A stretch of DNA of 34,331 bases, taken from contig NZ_NPFY01000017.1 in NCBI RefSeq assembly GCF_002259415.1, forward strand, positions 1 through 34,331, written 5' to 3'. Below, piece after piece: positions 15,945-24,367 of the stretch. Source of the DNA: Rhodococcus sp. 14-2470-1b (lineage in GTDB: Bacteria > Actinomycetota > Actinomycetes > Mycobacteriales > Mycobacteriaceae). The translations under genes and the position numbers were made by a program. Positions within the stretch are counted from its first letter, which is position 1, and each line of letters starts with the position of its first letter. The notes under the pieces were generated by a model. The model saw only the letters and a program-made list of their open reading frames with translations. It did no database searches and was not told the DNA's origin.

Positions 15945-15966
15945 CATATGCGTATGTACGCATATG
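15945..15966. promoter_or_regulatory. ArsR/SmtB-type metal-sensor operator upstream of the CDF transporter
   Basis: A perfect 10-2-10 inverted repeat: arms CATATGCGTA (15945-15954) and TACGCATATG (15957-15966). The ATATG...CATAT pattern is the usual form of operators bound by ArsR/SmtB zinc, cadmium or nickel sensors. It sits 31 bases before the CDF start and 18 bases after the FUSC stop, so it most likely controls the CDF gene. No ArsR/SmtB gene is in the window, so the regulator would be encoded elsewhere. Confidence 0.65.
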
Positions 15967-15997
15967 GTGAGGTCCGGCATCGACGGAAGGGGATGTG

Positions 15998-16924
15998 ATG
16001 GGCGCGGGGCACGGGCACAGTCACGGCATGACGGGCGCGGGAGGCACGGCGGGGCCGTCCACCAAGCGGATCCGCAACATGGTGATTGCGCTGGCCATTC
16101 TCGTGGTCTTCTTGGTTCTCGAGGCGACGGTCGCGTTGATCATCAACTCTCTCGGCTTGCTCGCCGACGCCGGCCACATGCTCACCGATGTTCTCGGAAT
16201 GTCGATGGGGCTTGTGGCTCTTCTGCTTGCTCGCAGGGGAAGCGCTGTCGCAGCGCGGACTTTCGGCTGGCATCGTGCGGAGGTGTTGACGGCCATCGCC
16301 AACGCCGTTCTGCTGTTGGGCGTAGCCGCGTTCATCATGTACGAGGCGATCGATCGAATAGGCGACGCACCTGAAATCCCCGGTATGGCGCTGATCGTCA
16401 CCGCGGCAGCAGGTCTGGTCGCGAACCTGGTCGTCATGCTGTTGATCCGCGGCGACGCGAAGGACAGCATCGCGGTGCGAGGTGCCTACATGGAGGTTCT
16501 CGCCGACGCCGTCGGCAGCGTCGGCGTGCTCGTCGCCGGTTTCGTGATGGTGGTGTTCGGGTGGACCTGGGCGGATATCGTCGTCGGTGTCCTGATCTCG
16601 TTGTGGGTGATTCCGAGGGCAATCAAGCTGGCGGGCTCAGCGCTGCGCATCCTCACTCAGGCGAGCCCCGGTCACGTCGACGTCGAAGCCGTCGAAGCCG
16701 ATCTTGCTGCGCTACCCGGCGTGGTCGGTGTGCACGATCTGCACGTGTGGACCCTCACCACGGGTATGGACGTCGCGACCGTGCATCTCGAATGCGACGG
16801 CTCGGGCCCGGTTCTGCTGGACCGGGCCAAGACGGTGCTCGCGGCCTACGGTCTGGACCATGCGACCGTTCAGGTCGAGCCGACCTCCCATGGATCAGCG
16901 TGCAAGAACGAACTCACTTGGTGA
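15998..16924 (+). CDS. Cation diffusion facilitator (CzcD/ZitB-like zinc exporter)
   Basis: A 308-residue CDF protein. It starts with a His-rich metal-binding tail (GAGHGHSHG), then six membrane helices. The helix-2 metal site is LLADAGHMLTDV (HxxxD); the helix-5 site reads YMEVLADAVGS, with Glu where many zinc CDFs have His. FGWHRAEVLTAIANAVLL is a family signature, and the cytoplasmic domain ends in LHVWTLTTGMDVATVHLEC, with the usual HxHVW-type strand. It should export Zn2+ (or Cd2+/Co2+) in exchange for protons. The ATG at 15998 has AGGGG five bases before it; the GTG immediately before it is also possible. A metal-sensor operator lies upstream. Confidence 0.92.
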   Translation: MGAGHGHSHGMTGAGGTAGPSTKRIRNMVIALAILVVFLVLEATVALIINSLGLLADAGHMLTDVLGMSMGLVALLLARRGSAVAARTFGWHRAEVLTAIANAVLLLGVAAFIMYEAIDRIGDAPEIPGMALIVTAAAGLVANLVVMLLIRGDAKDSIAVRGAYMEVLADAVGSVGVLVAGFVMVVFGWTWADIVVGVLISLWVIPRAIKLAGSALRILTQASPGHVDVEAVEADLAALPGVVGVHDLHVWTLTTGMDVATVHLECDGSGPVLLDRAKTVLAAYGLDHATVQVEPTSHGSACKNELTW

Positions 16925-17378
16925 ACGTCTTCACCGGGCTTCCCGGTCGCCACAACTCGATCTGCATGTGATCGTCGACGAGTGAGGTCAGCACCACTTC
17001 GGTGATGTCGAGATCGAAGACGTTGTAGGGCGTCAGTTCCGGCGGTGCTGCATCGAAGATCTTCTGCAGTGCATCGGGGTTGGTCAGTTCGACGGCTGTG
17101 CCCGCGATCTTCGCATCGCCACCCTCCATCGAGTGGTGCCCGGGATTGCTGTGAACAGCGAAGCGCGGGTCCCGCTTCAGATCTCGGGCTTTGAGCGCGT
17201 TGAGCATCGACCCCAAACGCAACTGTCCGTCGACGAACTCCAGTTCCGTTCCGCTGACGCGCGGAGAGCCGTCCTGCCTGAGTGTCGCGAGGACGTGGTG
17301 CTTGTGGGCGGAGAACCGCGCAGCCACCGACTTCGCCAGATCGGGCGCGTCGGACTCGAACTCTTTCCATGTCGTCAT
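16914..17378 (-). CDS. Pyridoxamine-5'-phosphate-oxidase-like flavin/F420-binding protein
   Basis: A 154-residue split-barrel protein beginning MTTWKEFESDAPDL. The core HKHHVLATLRQDGSPRVSGTELEFVDGQLRLGS is the common PNPOx-like start (ATxxxDGxPxxxxxxF). DAKIAGTAVEL and the C-terminal MQIELWRPG complete the fold. Such proteins bind FMN or F420; this one is too short and divergent to call a true PdxH. It is convergent with the CDF gene (11-base overlap at the stops) and divergent from the WYL regulator. A CATACT -10 box (17385-17390) lies six bases before the ATG, so its mRNA may be leaderless and it may be the WYL protein's target. Confidence 0.82.
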   Translation of the reverse strand: MTTWKEFESDAPDLAKSVAARFSAHKHHVLATLRQDGSPRVSGTELEFVDGQLRLGSMLNALKARDLKRDPRFAVHSNPGHHSMEGGDAKIAGTAVELTNPDALQKIFDAAPPELTPYNVFDLDITEVVLTSLVDDHMQIELWRPGSPVKTFTK

Positions 17379-17401
17379 GCCAGCAGTATGCAGGCACATC
17401 G

Positions 17402-17424
17402 CTGACACCTTCTGTCAGTAATAT
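17402..17424 (+). promoter_or_regulatory. WYL-regulator operator and leaderless promoter
   Basis: The 52-base divergent gap holds a perfect inverted repeat, CTGACA-N5-TGTCAG (17402-17418), overlapping by one base the start of a TAATAT -10 box (17419-17424). The GTG of the WYL gene is seven bases after that box, so the mRNA would start at the codon itself. The TGACA-N5-TGTCA form fits YafY/WYL-type sites; it could control both the regulator and the divergent FMN-binding gene. Confidence 0.55.
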
Positions 17425-17430
17425 CGGCGT

Positions 17431-18372
17431 GTGCGTTCCTCGCGGCTGCTGCAGTTGATGCTGTCCCTACAACACGGCCGTGCGACGACAGCACAGGCGC
17501 TGGCCGACGAAGCAGGAGTGTCGGTGCGCACCATCTACCGCGACATAACCGCGTTGCTCGACGCCGGGGTCCCGCTCTGGACCGAGTCCGGGCCGGGCGG
17601 GGGAGTGCGGTTGCTGGACGGATGGCAGTCGAAGCTGTCCGGCATGTCCGGGGTCGAGACGTCGGCGTTGATGTTGCTCGGCGTGCCGTCCGTGGCCGCA
17701 GACCTGGGGCTGGCCGACGTTACGGCTGCGGCCGAGACCAAGCTGCTGGGCGCACTGCCGCTGCCGTTGCGCGCCGGCGCGCAGATGTGGCGTGAGCGGT
17801 TGCACGTCGACGCCCCGGGCTGGTTCACCGACGTCGAACCGTCCCCGCATCTGAAGGTGATCAGCGCGGCTGTGTTGGCGGGTCGGCAGCTCGACCTCGA
17901 TTATCGGGGTTCGACGCGCACCGTCGCCCCGCTGGGGCTGGTGGCCAAGGCGGGCGTCTGGTACCTCGTCGCTGCCCGGAGAGGCGCCGTTCTGTCGTAT
18001 CGCATCGATCGAGCCGAAGGGGCCAGGACGCGCACGGAACCGGTGGCCAGGCCCGACGGCTTCGACCTGGCTCGATGGTGGACGGAATCGGCGTCGAAAT
18101 TCGATCGCGCACTGCTGACCTTCGATTGCCGAGTCAGGTTGTCCGCGAACGCTGTTCGCATTCTCCCTGCTGTCGTCGGTCGTGAAGCAACTCCCGCACT
18201 CCCGGACGCCGACGTCGACGGGTGGACGACCGTCGACCTGCGGCTCGAGACGTTCGACGTCGCTCTGGGGCAGCTGACGACGCTGGGAGGTGGCGTCGAA
18301 GTGCTGGAACCGGTGGCACTGCGGAGGGCGCTGCACCGGGTGGCGTCGGAGATGGCGTCTCGAAACTCCTGA
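17431..18372 (+). CDS. HTH-WYL (YafY/DeoR-type) transcriptional regulator
   Basis: A 313-residue regulator. The N-terminal winged helix runs SSRLLQLMLSLQHGRATTAQ then LADEAGVSVRTIYRDITALL, where SVRTIYRDI is the recognition helix. The WYL domain follows, with LDYRGSTRTVAPLGLVAKAGVWYLVA (the WYL tripeptide) and SYRIDRAEGA, and the C-terminal WCX part ends the protein. WYL domains sense small ligands or nucleic acids; YafY-type members usually control one neighbouring enzyme gene. The GTG at 17431 is fixed by the leaderless promoter in front of it. Confidence 0.88.
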   Translation: MRSSRLLQLMLSLQHGRATTAQALADEAGVSVRTIYRDITALLDAGVPLWTESGPGGGVRLLDGWQSKLSGMSGVETSALMLLGVPSVAADLGLADVTAAAETKLLGALPLPLRAGAQMWRERLHVDAPGWFTDVEPSPHLKVISAAVLAGRQLDLDYRGSTRTVAPLGLVAKAGVWYLVAARRGAVLSYRIDRAEGARTRTEPVARPDGFDLARWWTESASKFDRALLTFDCRVRLSANAVRILPAVVGREATPALPDADVDGWTTVDLRLETFDVALGQLTTLGGGVEVLEPVALRRALHRVASEMASRNS

Positions 18373-18400
18373 CTGCATTCAACTGAAGTCAGGGTAGTCT
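18369..18400 (+). promoter_or_regulatory. Candidate operator and leaderless promoter of the hxlR-type gene
   Basis: An inverted repeat CTGACT-N12-AGTCAG (18369-18392) encloses a smaller TTCA-AC-TGAA. It is followed by a TAGTCT -10 box (18395-18400) six bases before the ATG at 18407, again implying a leaderless mRNA. Probably the autoregulatory site of the HxlR protein; inferred from position and symmetry only. Confidence 0.45.
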
Positions 18401-18406
18401 CGGGTC

Positions 18407-18877
18407 ATGACAGCGATGACATTGTCGGGTCCCCTCGCCGACCGTGATTCGTGGACGGCGAACCACTGCTCGATCGACAAGGCAATGGGTGTCGTCGGCA
18501 CACGCTCGGCCATTCTCCTCCTGCGTGAGGCATATTACGGGGCAACACGATTCGATCAGTTCGCCTCCCGCGTCGGGATCACCGAGGCCGTGGCGTCGGC
18601 GAGGTTGAAAGAGTTGACGGAGGCCGGACTGTTCGTGAAGTCGCCCTACCGGGATCCGGGCCAGCGGACGCGGTACGAGTACCTGCTGACGGAGATGGGA
18701 AACGACCTGCTGCCGGTCGTACTCGGGCTCATGCAATGGGGAGACAAGTACCTGCAGTCCGGCCGTGGACCGCTGGTGGTGACAGCCGGCGACGGCCCGG
18801 TTCAGGTGGAGGTCAGGAGCGCCGACGGACGGGCGGTCGCTGCAGACGATCTCGAAGTCAGAGCCAGAACCGCATGA
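18407..18877 (+). CDS. HxlR-family winged-helix regulator
   Basis: A 156-residue protein. The HxlR core begins with ANHCSIDKAMGVVGTRSAILLLREAYYGATRF, where the Cys matches the redox/aldehyde-sensing Cys of family members. The recognition region is GITEAVASARLKELTEAGLF, and the wing carries PYRDPGQRTRYEYLLTEMG. Family members respond to electrophiles, aldehydes or oxidants. The C-terminal 30 residues extend past the usual domain. The last 20 bases overlap the convergent M50 protease gene. No obvious target other than itself lies nearby. Confidence 0.88.
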   Translation: MTAMTLSGPLADRDSWTANHCSIDKAMGVVGTRSAILLLREAYYGATRFDQFASRVGITEAVASARLKELTEAGLFVKSPYRDPGQRTRYEYLLTEMGNDLLPVVLGLMQWGDKYLQSGRGPLVVTAGDGPVQVEVRSADGRAVAADDLEVRARTA

Positions 18878-19631
18878 GGTAGTTGCCGTACTGCGCGTAG
18901 ATGTCCGGGATGCCGGAAAGCCCGAAAATCCAGTAGATGGCGTCGAAGAACACCATGTTGACCTGTGGCACGAACAGGAACGCGACGAGGATCAGGATGC
19001 CGTACGGCTTGAAATTGGCCAGCGCTCGGCGGGTGTCGTGGGACAGGTTGTTCTCGATCGCGGCGTAGCCGTCGAGGCCGGGAACCGGCAGCAGGTTCAA
19101 CACCGTGGCCATGACCTGTAAGAACGCCAGAAAGCTCAACCCCCACCAGAATGCGCGATGATCCGAACCCGTTCCCCAGACGCGGATCACGACCAGCAGA
19201 ATCACCGCGGACACCAGGTTGGCAGCGGGGCCGGCAAGAGCGATTCTGCGCTGAACCCTCGGTTCGAACATTCCGGTGCGGAGATACACCGCGCCGCCGG
19301 GAAGACCGATCCCCCCGATCGCGATGAACACCACCGGCAGCACGATCGACAGCAGCGGATGGCTGTACTTCAGCGGGTTCAATGTCAGGTAGCCGCGGAG
19401 TTCGACCTCGCGATCACCGGCCCGGAACGCGGTGTAGGCGTGACCGAACTCGTGCAGGCACACCGTCACGATCCACCCGGCCAGGACGAGGACGAACACG
19501 CCGATTCGAGCCGAGACATCGGCAGGCGATTGGGCAGTCCACGCCACGACACCGCCGATCACCGCAGCAGCCACGACAGCCAGGAAGACCGGGCTCGGGC
19601 GAACGCGTCGACTCCGCAGAGGGAGGCTCAC
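18858..19631 (-). CDS. M50 site-2 protease homologue (Rv0359-like)
   Basis: A 257-residue multi-helix zinc metalloprotease. The zinc site CLHEFGHAYTAFRAGD supplies HExxH, and NLLPVPGLDGYAAIE supplies the third ligand Asp within LDG. This cuts proteins inside the membrane. It closely matches Rv0359 of M. tuberculosis in length, motifs and neighbours. The GTG at 19629-19631 is chosen because it overlaps the preceding stop as GTGA, giving translational coupling and the family's usual length; a longer frame from 19760 would run far back into that gene. No PDZ domain is present. The substrate is unknown. Confidence 0.85.
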   Translation of the reverse strand: MSLPLRSRRVRPSPVFLAVVAAAVIGGVVAWTAQSPADVSARIGVFVLVLAGWIVTVCLHEFGHAYTAFRAGDREVELRGYLTLNPLKYSHPLLSIVLPVVFIAIGGIGLPGGAVYLRTGMFEPRVQRRIALAGPAANLVSAVILLVVIRVWGTGSDHRAFWWGLSFLAFLQVMATVLNLLPVPGLDGYAAIENNLSHDTRRALANFKPYGILILVAFLFVPQVNMVFFDAIYWIFGLSGIPDIYAQYGNYLMRFWL

Positions 19632-20293
19632 CGGACCAACAACCACTCCACGTGATGGCGGTAGAACGTCGATCGTTTCACTTCTCGGTCGCCGGGGACG
19701 CCGTCGCGAGTCAGGCTGGCTGCGTACGCTCCGAGCTGCATGGCGCGGCCGTGGGCCCACCGGTGCGGGAGGAGGCGTCGGCCACCGGTGACGCGGGCCT
19801 TGAGCCCGGGCATGTTCGGCGTCGGGACGATCTCGACGGCATGCGCCGTGCCGGAGAACAACTTGGTGTCGTCGACGTAGGCCTCGCCTTCGAGCGCGCG
19901 ACCGGAAGCACCGTGTACGACGGCCCGGCCGACCACGGCCTTGCCCGCGTCGTCACGGATCAGCGGGGTCGGCGCCGCCGTGCCCGTCATGGCCACCTTC
20001 GCGGCCCGCGACCCGGTCCCGAGGCGATAGACATGCGCCGCGGCCGTCGCCGACTCGGGAACGAACGCGACTTCGACGTCGAGGCGATCGGTGCGCATCA
20101 GCCTCGTCAACACGGCCGCGAGGGACGCGTCGCCGCCGAGAACGATGACGCGCGGGCCGGGCGACCCGGCGGCCTCGGCAAGGAGGGCGTCGCACTCGTC
20201 GTTGGTGGGAACTTCCGACGCCGACGTCAGTGGCACATCCGTCAGCGAGATCGGTAGCGGAGGGTTTCCGCAGTGCAAGACGAACGGTGTCAC
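19628..20293 (-). CDS. Rv0358-like conserved protein with a degenerate GGDG-type segment
   Basis: About 221 residues starting VTPFVLHCGNPPLPISL. The segment PRVIVLGGDASLAAVLTRL followed by VEVAFVPESATAAAHVYRL recalls the ATP-binding half of diacylglycerol/NAD kinases (GGDGT then P-GT-N), but the glycine after GGD is Ala and the second motif is not kept, so catalysis is doubtful. The rest (WAHGRAMQLGAYAASLTRDG) resembles the C-terminal beta part of such proteins. Position next to purA and the M50 protease matches Rv0358. The GTG at 20293 has GGGAG four bases upstream; an in-frame GTG at 20341 is less well supported. It ends in a GTGA overlap with the protease. Confidence 0.65.
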   Translation of the reverse strand: MTPFVLHCGNPPLPISLTDVPLTSASEVPTNDECDALLAEAAGSPGPRVIVLGGDASLAAVLTRLMRTDRLDVEVAFVPESATAAAHVYRLGTGSRAAKVAMTGTAAPTPLIRDDAGKAVVGRAVVHGASGRALEGEAYVDDTKLFSGTAHAVEIVPTPNMPGLKARVTGGRRLLPHRWAHGRAMQLGAYAASLTRDGVPGDREVKRSTFYRHHVEWLLVR

Positions 20294-20346
20294 TGTGCTC
20301 CCGTGCGGTTCTGTGGTTGTGGCCTGGTGCTCGGTCTCCACCGTAG

Positions 20347-21765
<1,419 letters not shown>

Positions 21766-21776
21766 TTCATCCGACA

Positions 21777-21808
21777 AAGGCCCCGCAACGTACGCGTTGC
21801 GGGGCCTT
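21777..21808 (+). terminator. purA terminator hairpin
   Basis: A perfect 14-bp stem, AAGGCCCCGCAACG with CGTTGCGGGGCCTT, around a TACG loop, 11 bases after the purA stop. A long T run does not follow, but GC content and position make transcription termination the obvious role. Confidence 0.8.
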
Positions 21809-22169
21809 AGTCGTCTCATGGCTTGGTTCGGCCGACGCACATCGAAAAATACTTGTCGGTCGTTATCTTCGTGTATACGCGACCGTAGGTCGTCGGTCTG
21901 AGCCTCTTCGCTGACTGCCTCGGCTCTTTCTGTGCTGCGATCGAATGAATCGACGCTTTACATCGACCGCGTTGGTGTAACTGTCGGTTAGGTAAAAGGC
22001 TCTTAAAAAGACCTTCGGACTTTTACATTCGCAGGGGTAACAGACCACTTGGTACTTGCGAAACAATGGACGTCGCACCAGGTGCGCGGGCCGGTACCGA
22101 CCGGCTCGACCCGAAGAACGCCGGGTCCCTCACTGGCCTTCCAACGGGCCCACACGAAGAGAGAAACGA
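21809..22169 (+). other. A+T-richer intergenic leader before the SipW/TasA-like operon
   Basis: About 360 bases with no convincing gene; the minus-strand frame inside it has no coding character. It should hold the operon's promoter: TTGTCG at about 21854 followed by TATACG is one candidate, though with short spacing. A hairpin, AAAAGACC-TTC-GGACTTTT (22006-22024, one mismatch) followed by A/T-rich bases, could act as an attenuator or terminator. Smaller palindromes such as CCGGT-ACCG-ACCGG lie nearer the start codon. The base composition differs visibly from its surroundings. Confidence 0.5.
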
Positions 22170-22715
22170 ATGAACAAGGCAACCAAAGGCGCCATAGCCG
22201 CGGGGGCGGCAGCTGTCTTGCTGCTCGGCGGTTTGGGATCCTTCGCTCTGTGGCAGGACGAGGAAACCGTCGGTGGCGGTGACATCAACTCGGGGGAGTT
22301 GAATTTCGATCCTGTGGGCGCTGGCACTTGGACTGAAACGTCCGTAACCCCGAATGCTGATCTGGGATCGGATCCTTCCGGATTCCTGATCGTCCCCGGT
22401 GACGTCCTCGAATACTCCACCGACTACGTCGTGAATTGGGCGGGTCCGAATCTGCGGGCGAGCATCACCGCTGACTTCACCAACGTCATCGGTGATCCTG
22501 CTCTGGCTGCAGCGCTCGACACAACCGTTGGTATCGAGGGCGGAGCGGATCTTCCCAACGGTTCGATTGTGCCGTTGCCGTTGACGGTCTCCCCGCAGAC
22601 CATCACGGTGAATGTGACGATCACATTCGACGAGGACACAGCCGACCTGATTGCTCAGAACGAGTCCGTGAGCCTCAACGACTTCACGCTGACGCTCGAC
22701 CAGGTACGTCCCTGA
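22170..22715 (+). CDS. Secreted fibre-like protein 1 with SipW-dependent-type signal (TasA/CalY-like)
   Basis: A 181-residue protein. The N-terminus has a basic start (MNKATKG), a hydrophobic core and the segment GGLGSFALWQDEETVGGGDI then NSGEL, the pattern of the alternate signal class cleaved by SipW-type peptidases (small residues, aromatic/Trp-Ser/Gln-Asp, then a strand around SG.L). The mature part is beta-rich, without Cys, with ITADFTNVIGDP and ITVNVTITFDEDTADL strands resembling a TasA-type Ig-like fold. In Bacillus such proteins form the biofilm matrix fibres. The start ATG at 22170 has GAAGAGAG upstream. First gene of the operon; the next starts after a ten-base gap. Confidence 0.75.
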   Translation: MNKATKGAIAAGAAAVLLLGGLGSFALWQDEETVGGGDINSGELNFDPVGAGTWTETSVTPNADLGSDPSGFLIVPGDVLEYSTDYVVNWAGPNLRASITADFTNVIGDPALAAALDTTVGIEGGADLPNGSIVPLPLTVSPQTITVNVTITFDEDTADLIAQNESVSLNDFTLTLDQVRP

Positions 22716-22725
22716 TCCCTGCGAA

Positions 22726-23280
22726 GTGATCAAGCACGGCCGATACTGGGCACTCGCAGCCGCGTCCGTCGTTGTGGTGGTTTTCGGATCAGCACAGACG
22801 ACGGGCGCGCTGTGGCGTGACGACGCCATCGTGAGCGGTGGAACCATCAACTCCGGGACCTTGGACATCAAGGTCGGACCCGCAGGGGCAGAGGTGAACG
22901 ATTACGTGCTCGCCGCGCTCGGCGGGACGAATCTCGGTCCGAATGGGTTTTCGCAGGCCTCGTTGTCGATCAAGAACGCAGGAAATGTTCCCTTCGACTA
23001 CCGACTCCAGAGCACAACGGTCACCGGAACGGTGCCGCTGACGTTGACGGCAAGCCTGGTCGGGGCGGCAGCGGATTGCCCGCCGACGACCGCTCCGACC
23101 GGCGCAACTCAGCTGTACACCGGCAATGCCGCTGGGGCGCAGGCTCCGACGGCACCCGCCGCACGTTTGCTTGCCCCCGGAGCGGCGGAGGTCTGGTGTT
23201 TTCGGGTGTCCGTAGGTATCGACCCGCCGAAGAGTCAGTCCTCGACCGTGAAATTCTCGTTCCGAGCGGATCAGACATGA
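22726..23280 (+). CDS. Secreted fibre-like protein 2 with SipW-dependent-type signal
   Basis: A 184-residue protein starting at GTG 22726. A hydrophobic core (ALAAASVVVVVFGSAQ) is followed by TTGALWRDDAIVSGGTINSG, another SipW-class cleavage region, then TLDIKV as the first mature strand. The body is beta-rich with FSQASLSIKNAGNVPFDYRL, an Ig-like strand pair also seen in the third substrate. Two Cys (in AADCPPT and EVWCFRV) probably form a disulfide, unlike protein 1. Its stop overlaps the first signal-peptidase start as ATGA, so translation is coupled. Confidence 0.72.
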   Translation: MIKHGRYWALAAASVVVVVFGSAQTTGALWRDDAIVSGGTINSGTLDIKVGPAGAEVNDYVLAALGGTNLGPNGFSQASLSIKNAGNVPFDYRLQSTTVTGTVPLTLTASLVGAAADCPPTTAPTGATQLYTGNAAGAQAPTAPAARLLAPGAAEVWCFRVSVGIDPPKSQSSTVKFSFRADQT

Positions 23281-23873
23281 GCACCGAAGACACCGACGTG
23301 ATTCCCGTTGTCCCGCCCGAGAGGAACGGGGACGAGCGCACCGGGGTGTGGTGGTGGGTGAGTCGAATCGTGTCGTACACGTTGCTGGCGGCGATGCTGT
23401 TCGTTCTCGCTGTCACCGTTGTCGTCCCGCGTGTATCGGGGGCAACGCCGTACACCATTCTCACGACATCGATGAAACCCACGTATCCGCCGGGGTCATT
23501 GGTCGTGATCAAGCCTGTCGATCGTTCCGAACTCGCTGTCGGAACGGCAATCACATACCAAATCCGTTCTGGTGAACCTGATGTGGTGACGCACAGAATC
23601 GTGGCGACTCAGCAGTCAGGTGGCGGTGTCACGACGTACATCACCCGCGGAGACAACAACGGGTCCGATGACGAGAACCCCGTGCAGTTCGGCCAAATCC
23701 GAGGCAAGGTCTGGTATTCCGTGCCCTACATGGGGTACGTCAACAATTGGCTCAACGGTGAACAGCGCCGTATCACGGTGACCGTCATCGTGATCGGGCT
23801 CGCCGGTTATGCGTTATTCATGTTCGTCGGCGCGGGCGTCGATCACCGGAAGAAGCGAAGGGAGGCGTCGTGA
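23277..23873 (+). CDS. SipW-like signal peptidase I (ER/archaeal Ser-His type)
   Basis: A 198-residue peptidase. A cytoplasmic N-terminus leads to membrane helix 1 (about 33-50), and then the catalytic region: TILTTSMKPTYPPGSLVVIKP (catalytic Ser65), DVVTHRIVA (His106, replacing the Lys of the usual bacterial enzyme) and YITRGDNNGSDDENPV (Asp126 region). A second helix lies near the C-terminus (about 165-188) and the tail is basic. This is the TIGR02228-like architecture of Bacillus SipW, which trims TasA and TapA. Here it sits between substrate genes, fixed by ATGA and GTGA overlaps on both sides, so its role in processing proteins 1-3 is a strong inference. Confidence 0.85.
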   Translation: MSTEDTDVIPVVPPERNGDERTGVWWWVSRIVSYTLLAAMLFVLAVTVVVPRVSGATPYTILTTSMKPTYPPGSLVVIKPVDRSELAVGTAITYQIRSGEPDVVTHRIVATQQSGGGVTTYITRGDNNGSDDENPVQFGQIRGKVWYSVPYMGYVNNWLNGEQRRITVTVIVIGLAGYALFMFVGAGVDHRKKRREAS

Positions 23874-24367
23874 ATTCGAACGTCGCCGTTCCGTGCGCAG
23901 TCCTGGTGACGGGGCTGGCAATCGTGGTGTTGCTGGGAACGGGTTCCGCGCGGCCGGTACAGACGGTCGGATACAGCTACGACGGCGAGACATGGAGCCC
24001 GACGTTGCCGAGTCCGCTCTTCGACAACGAGATTCGGTGGGTCCCCGGTGACCGGCGCGATGCTGCATTCCATGTCTTCAACGACACCGACGACGATGGT
24101 CGAATCCAACTGAAGCTCGTCTCCGACAGCAGAGAGTTCAGTGAATCGCTGACGGTGTCGATCGATGGGACGGAGTACCGATCGGGTTGCGGCACCGTCC
24201 TGATCGGCGCACATGAGAAGCGCCGGATCGGTGCCACCGTCGACATGACAGTGAATGCGGGCAATGCGACCCAGAATTCCCGAGCGTTTGTCGACCTGGT
24301 TGTGCGGTGGGACAACGGAGACAGCGTGAGTTGTGTTTCGGAGAATCAGGAAGGGGCGTACGCGTGA
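23870..24367 (+). CDS. Secreted beta-rich accessory protein of the SipW operon
   Basis: A 165-residue protein starting at a GTG that overlaps the peptidase stop (GTGA). The N-terminal hydrophobic segment (VLVTGLAIVVLLGTGSA) looks like a more ordinary signal peptide, without the Trp-Ser-Asp pattern of the others. The mature part has SYDGETWSPTLPSPLFDNEI, then IRWVPGDRRDAAFHVFNDT, suggesting an Ig-like domain. Two Cys (GCGT and SCVS) may pair. It could be a minor fibre subunit, anchor or capping protein, comparable by position to TapA, but no clear family is recognised. Confidence 0.6.
   Translation: MNSNVAVPCAVLVTGLAIVVLLGTGSARPVQTVGYSYDGETWSPTLPSPLFDNEIRWVPGDRRDAAFHVFNDTDDDGRIQLKLVSDSREFSESLTVSIDGTEYRSGCGTVLIGAHEKRRIGATVDMTVNAGNATQNSRAFVDLVVRWDNGDSVSCVSENQEGAYA

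Noticed and set aside
14538..15980. 480-codon minus-strand frame opposite the FUSC gene
   Set aside because: Arg/His-rich and without family features; the plus-strand frame has membrane helices and FUSC motifs.
21863..22078. 71-codon minus-strand frame in the SipW leader
   Set aside because: Basic, low-information sequence with no start signal; treated as non-coding leader.
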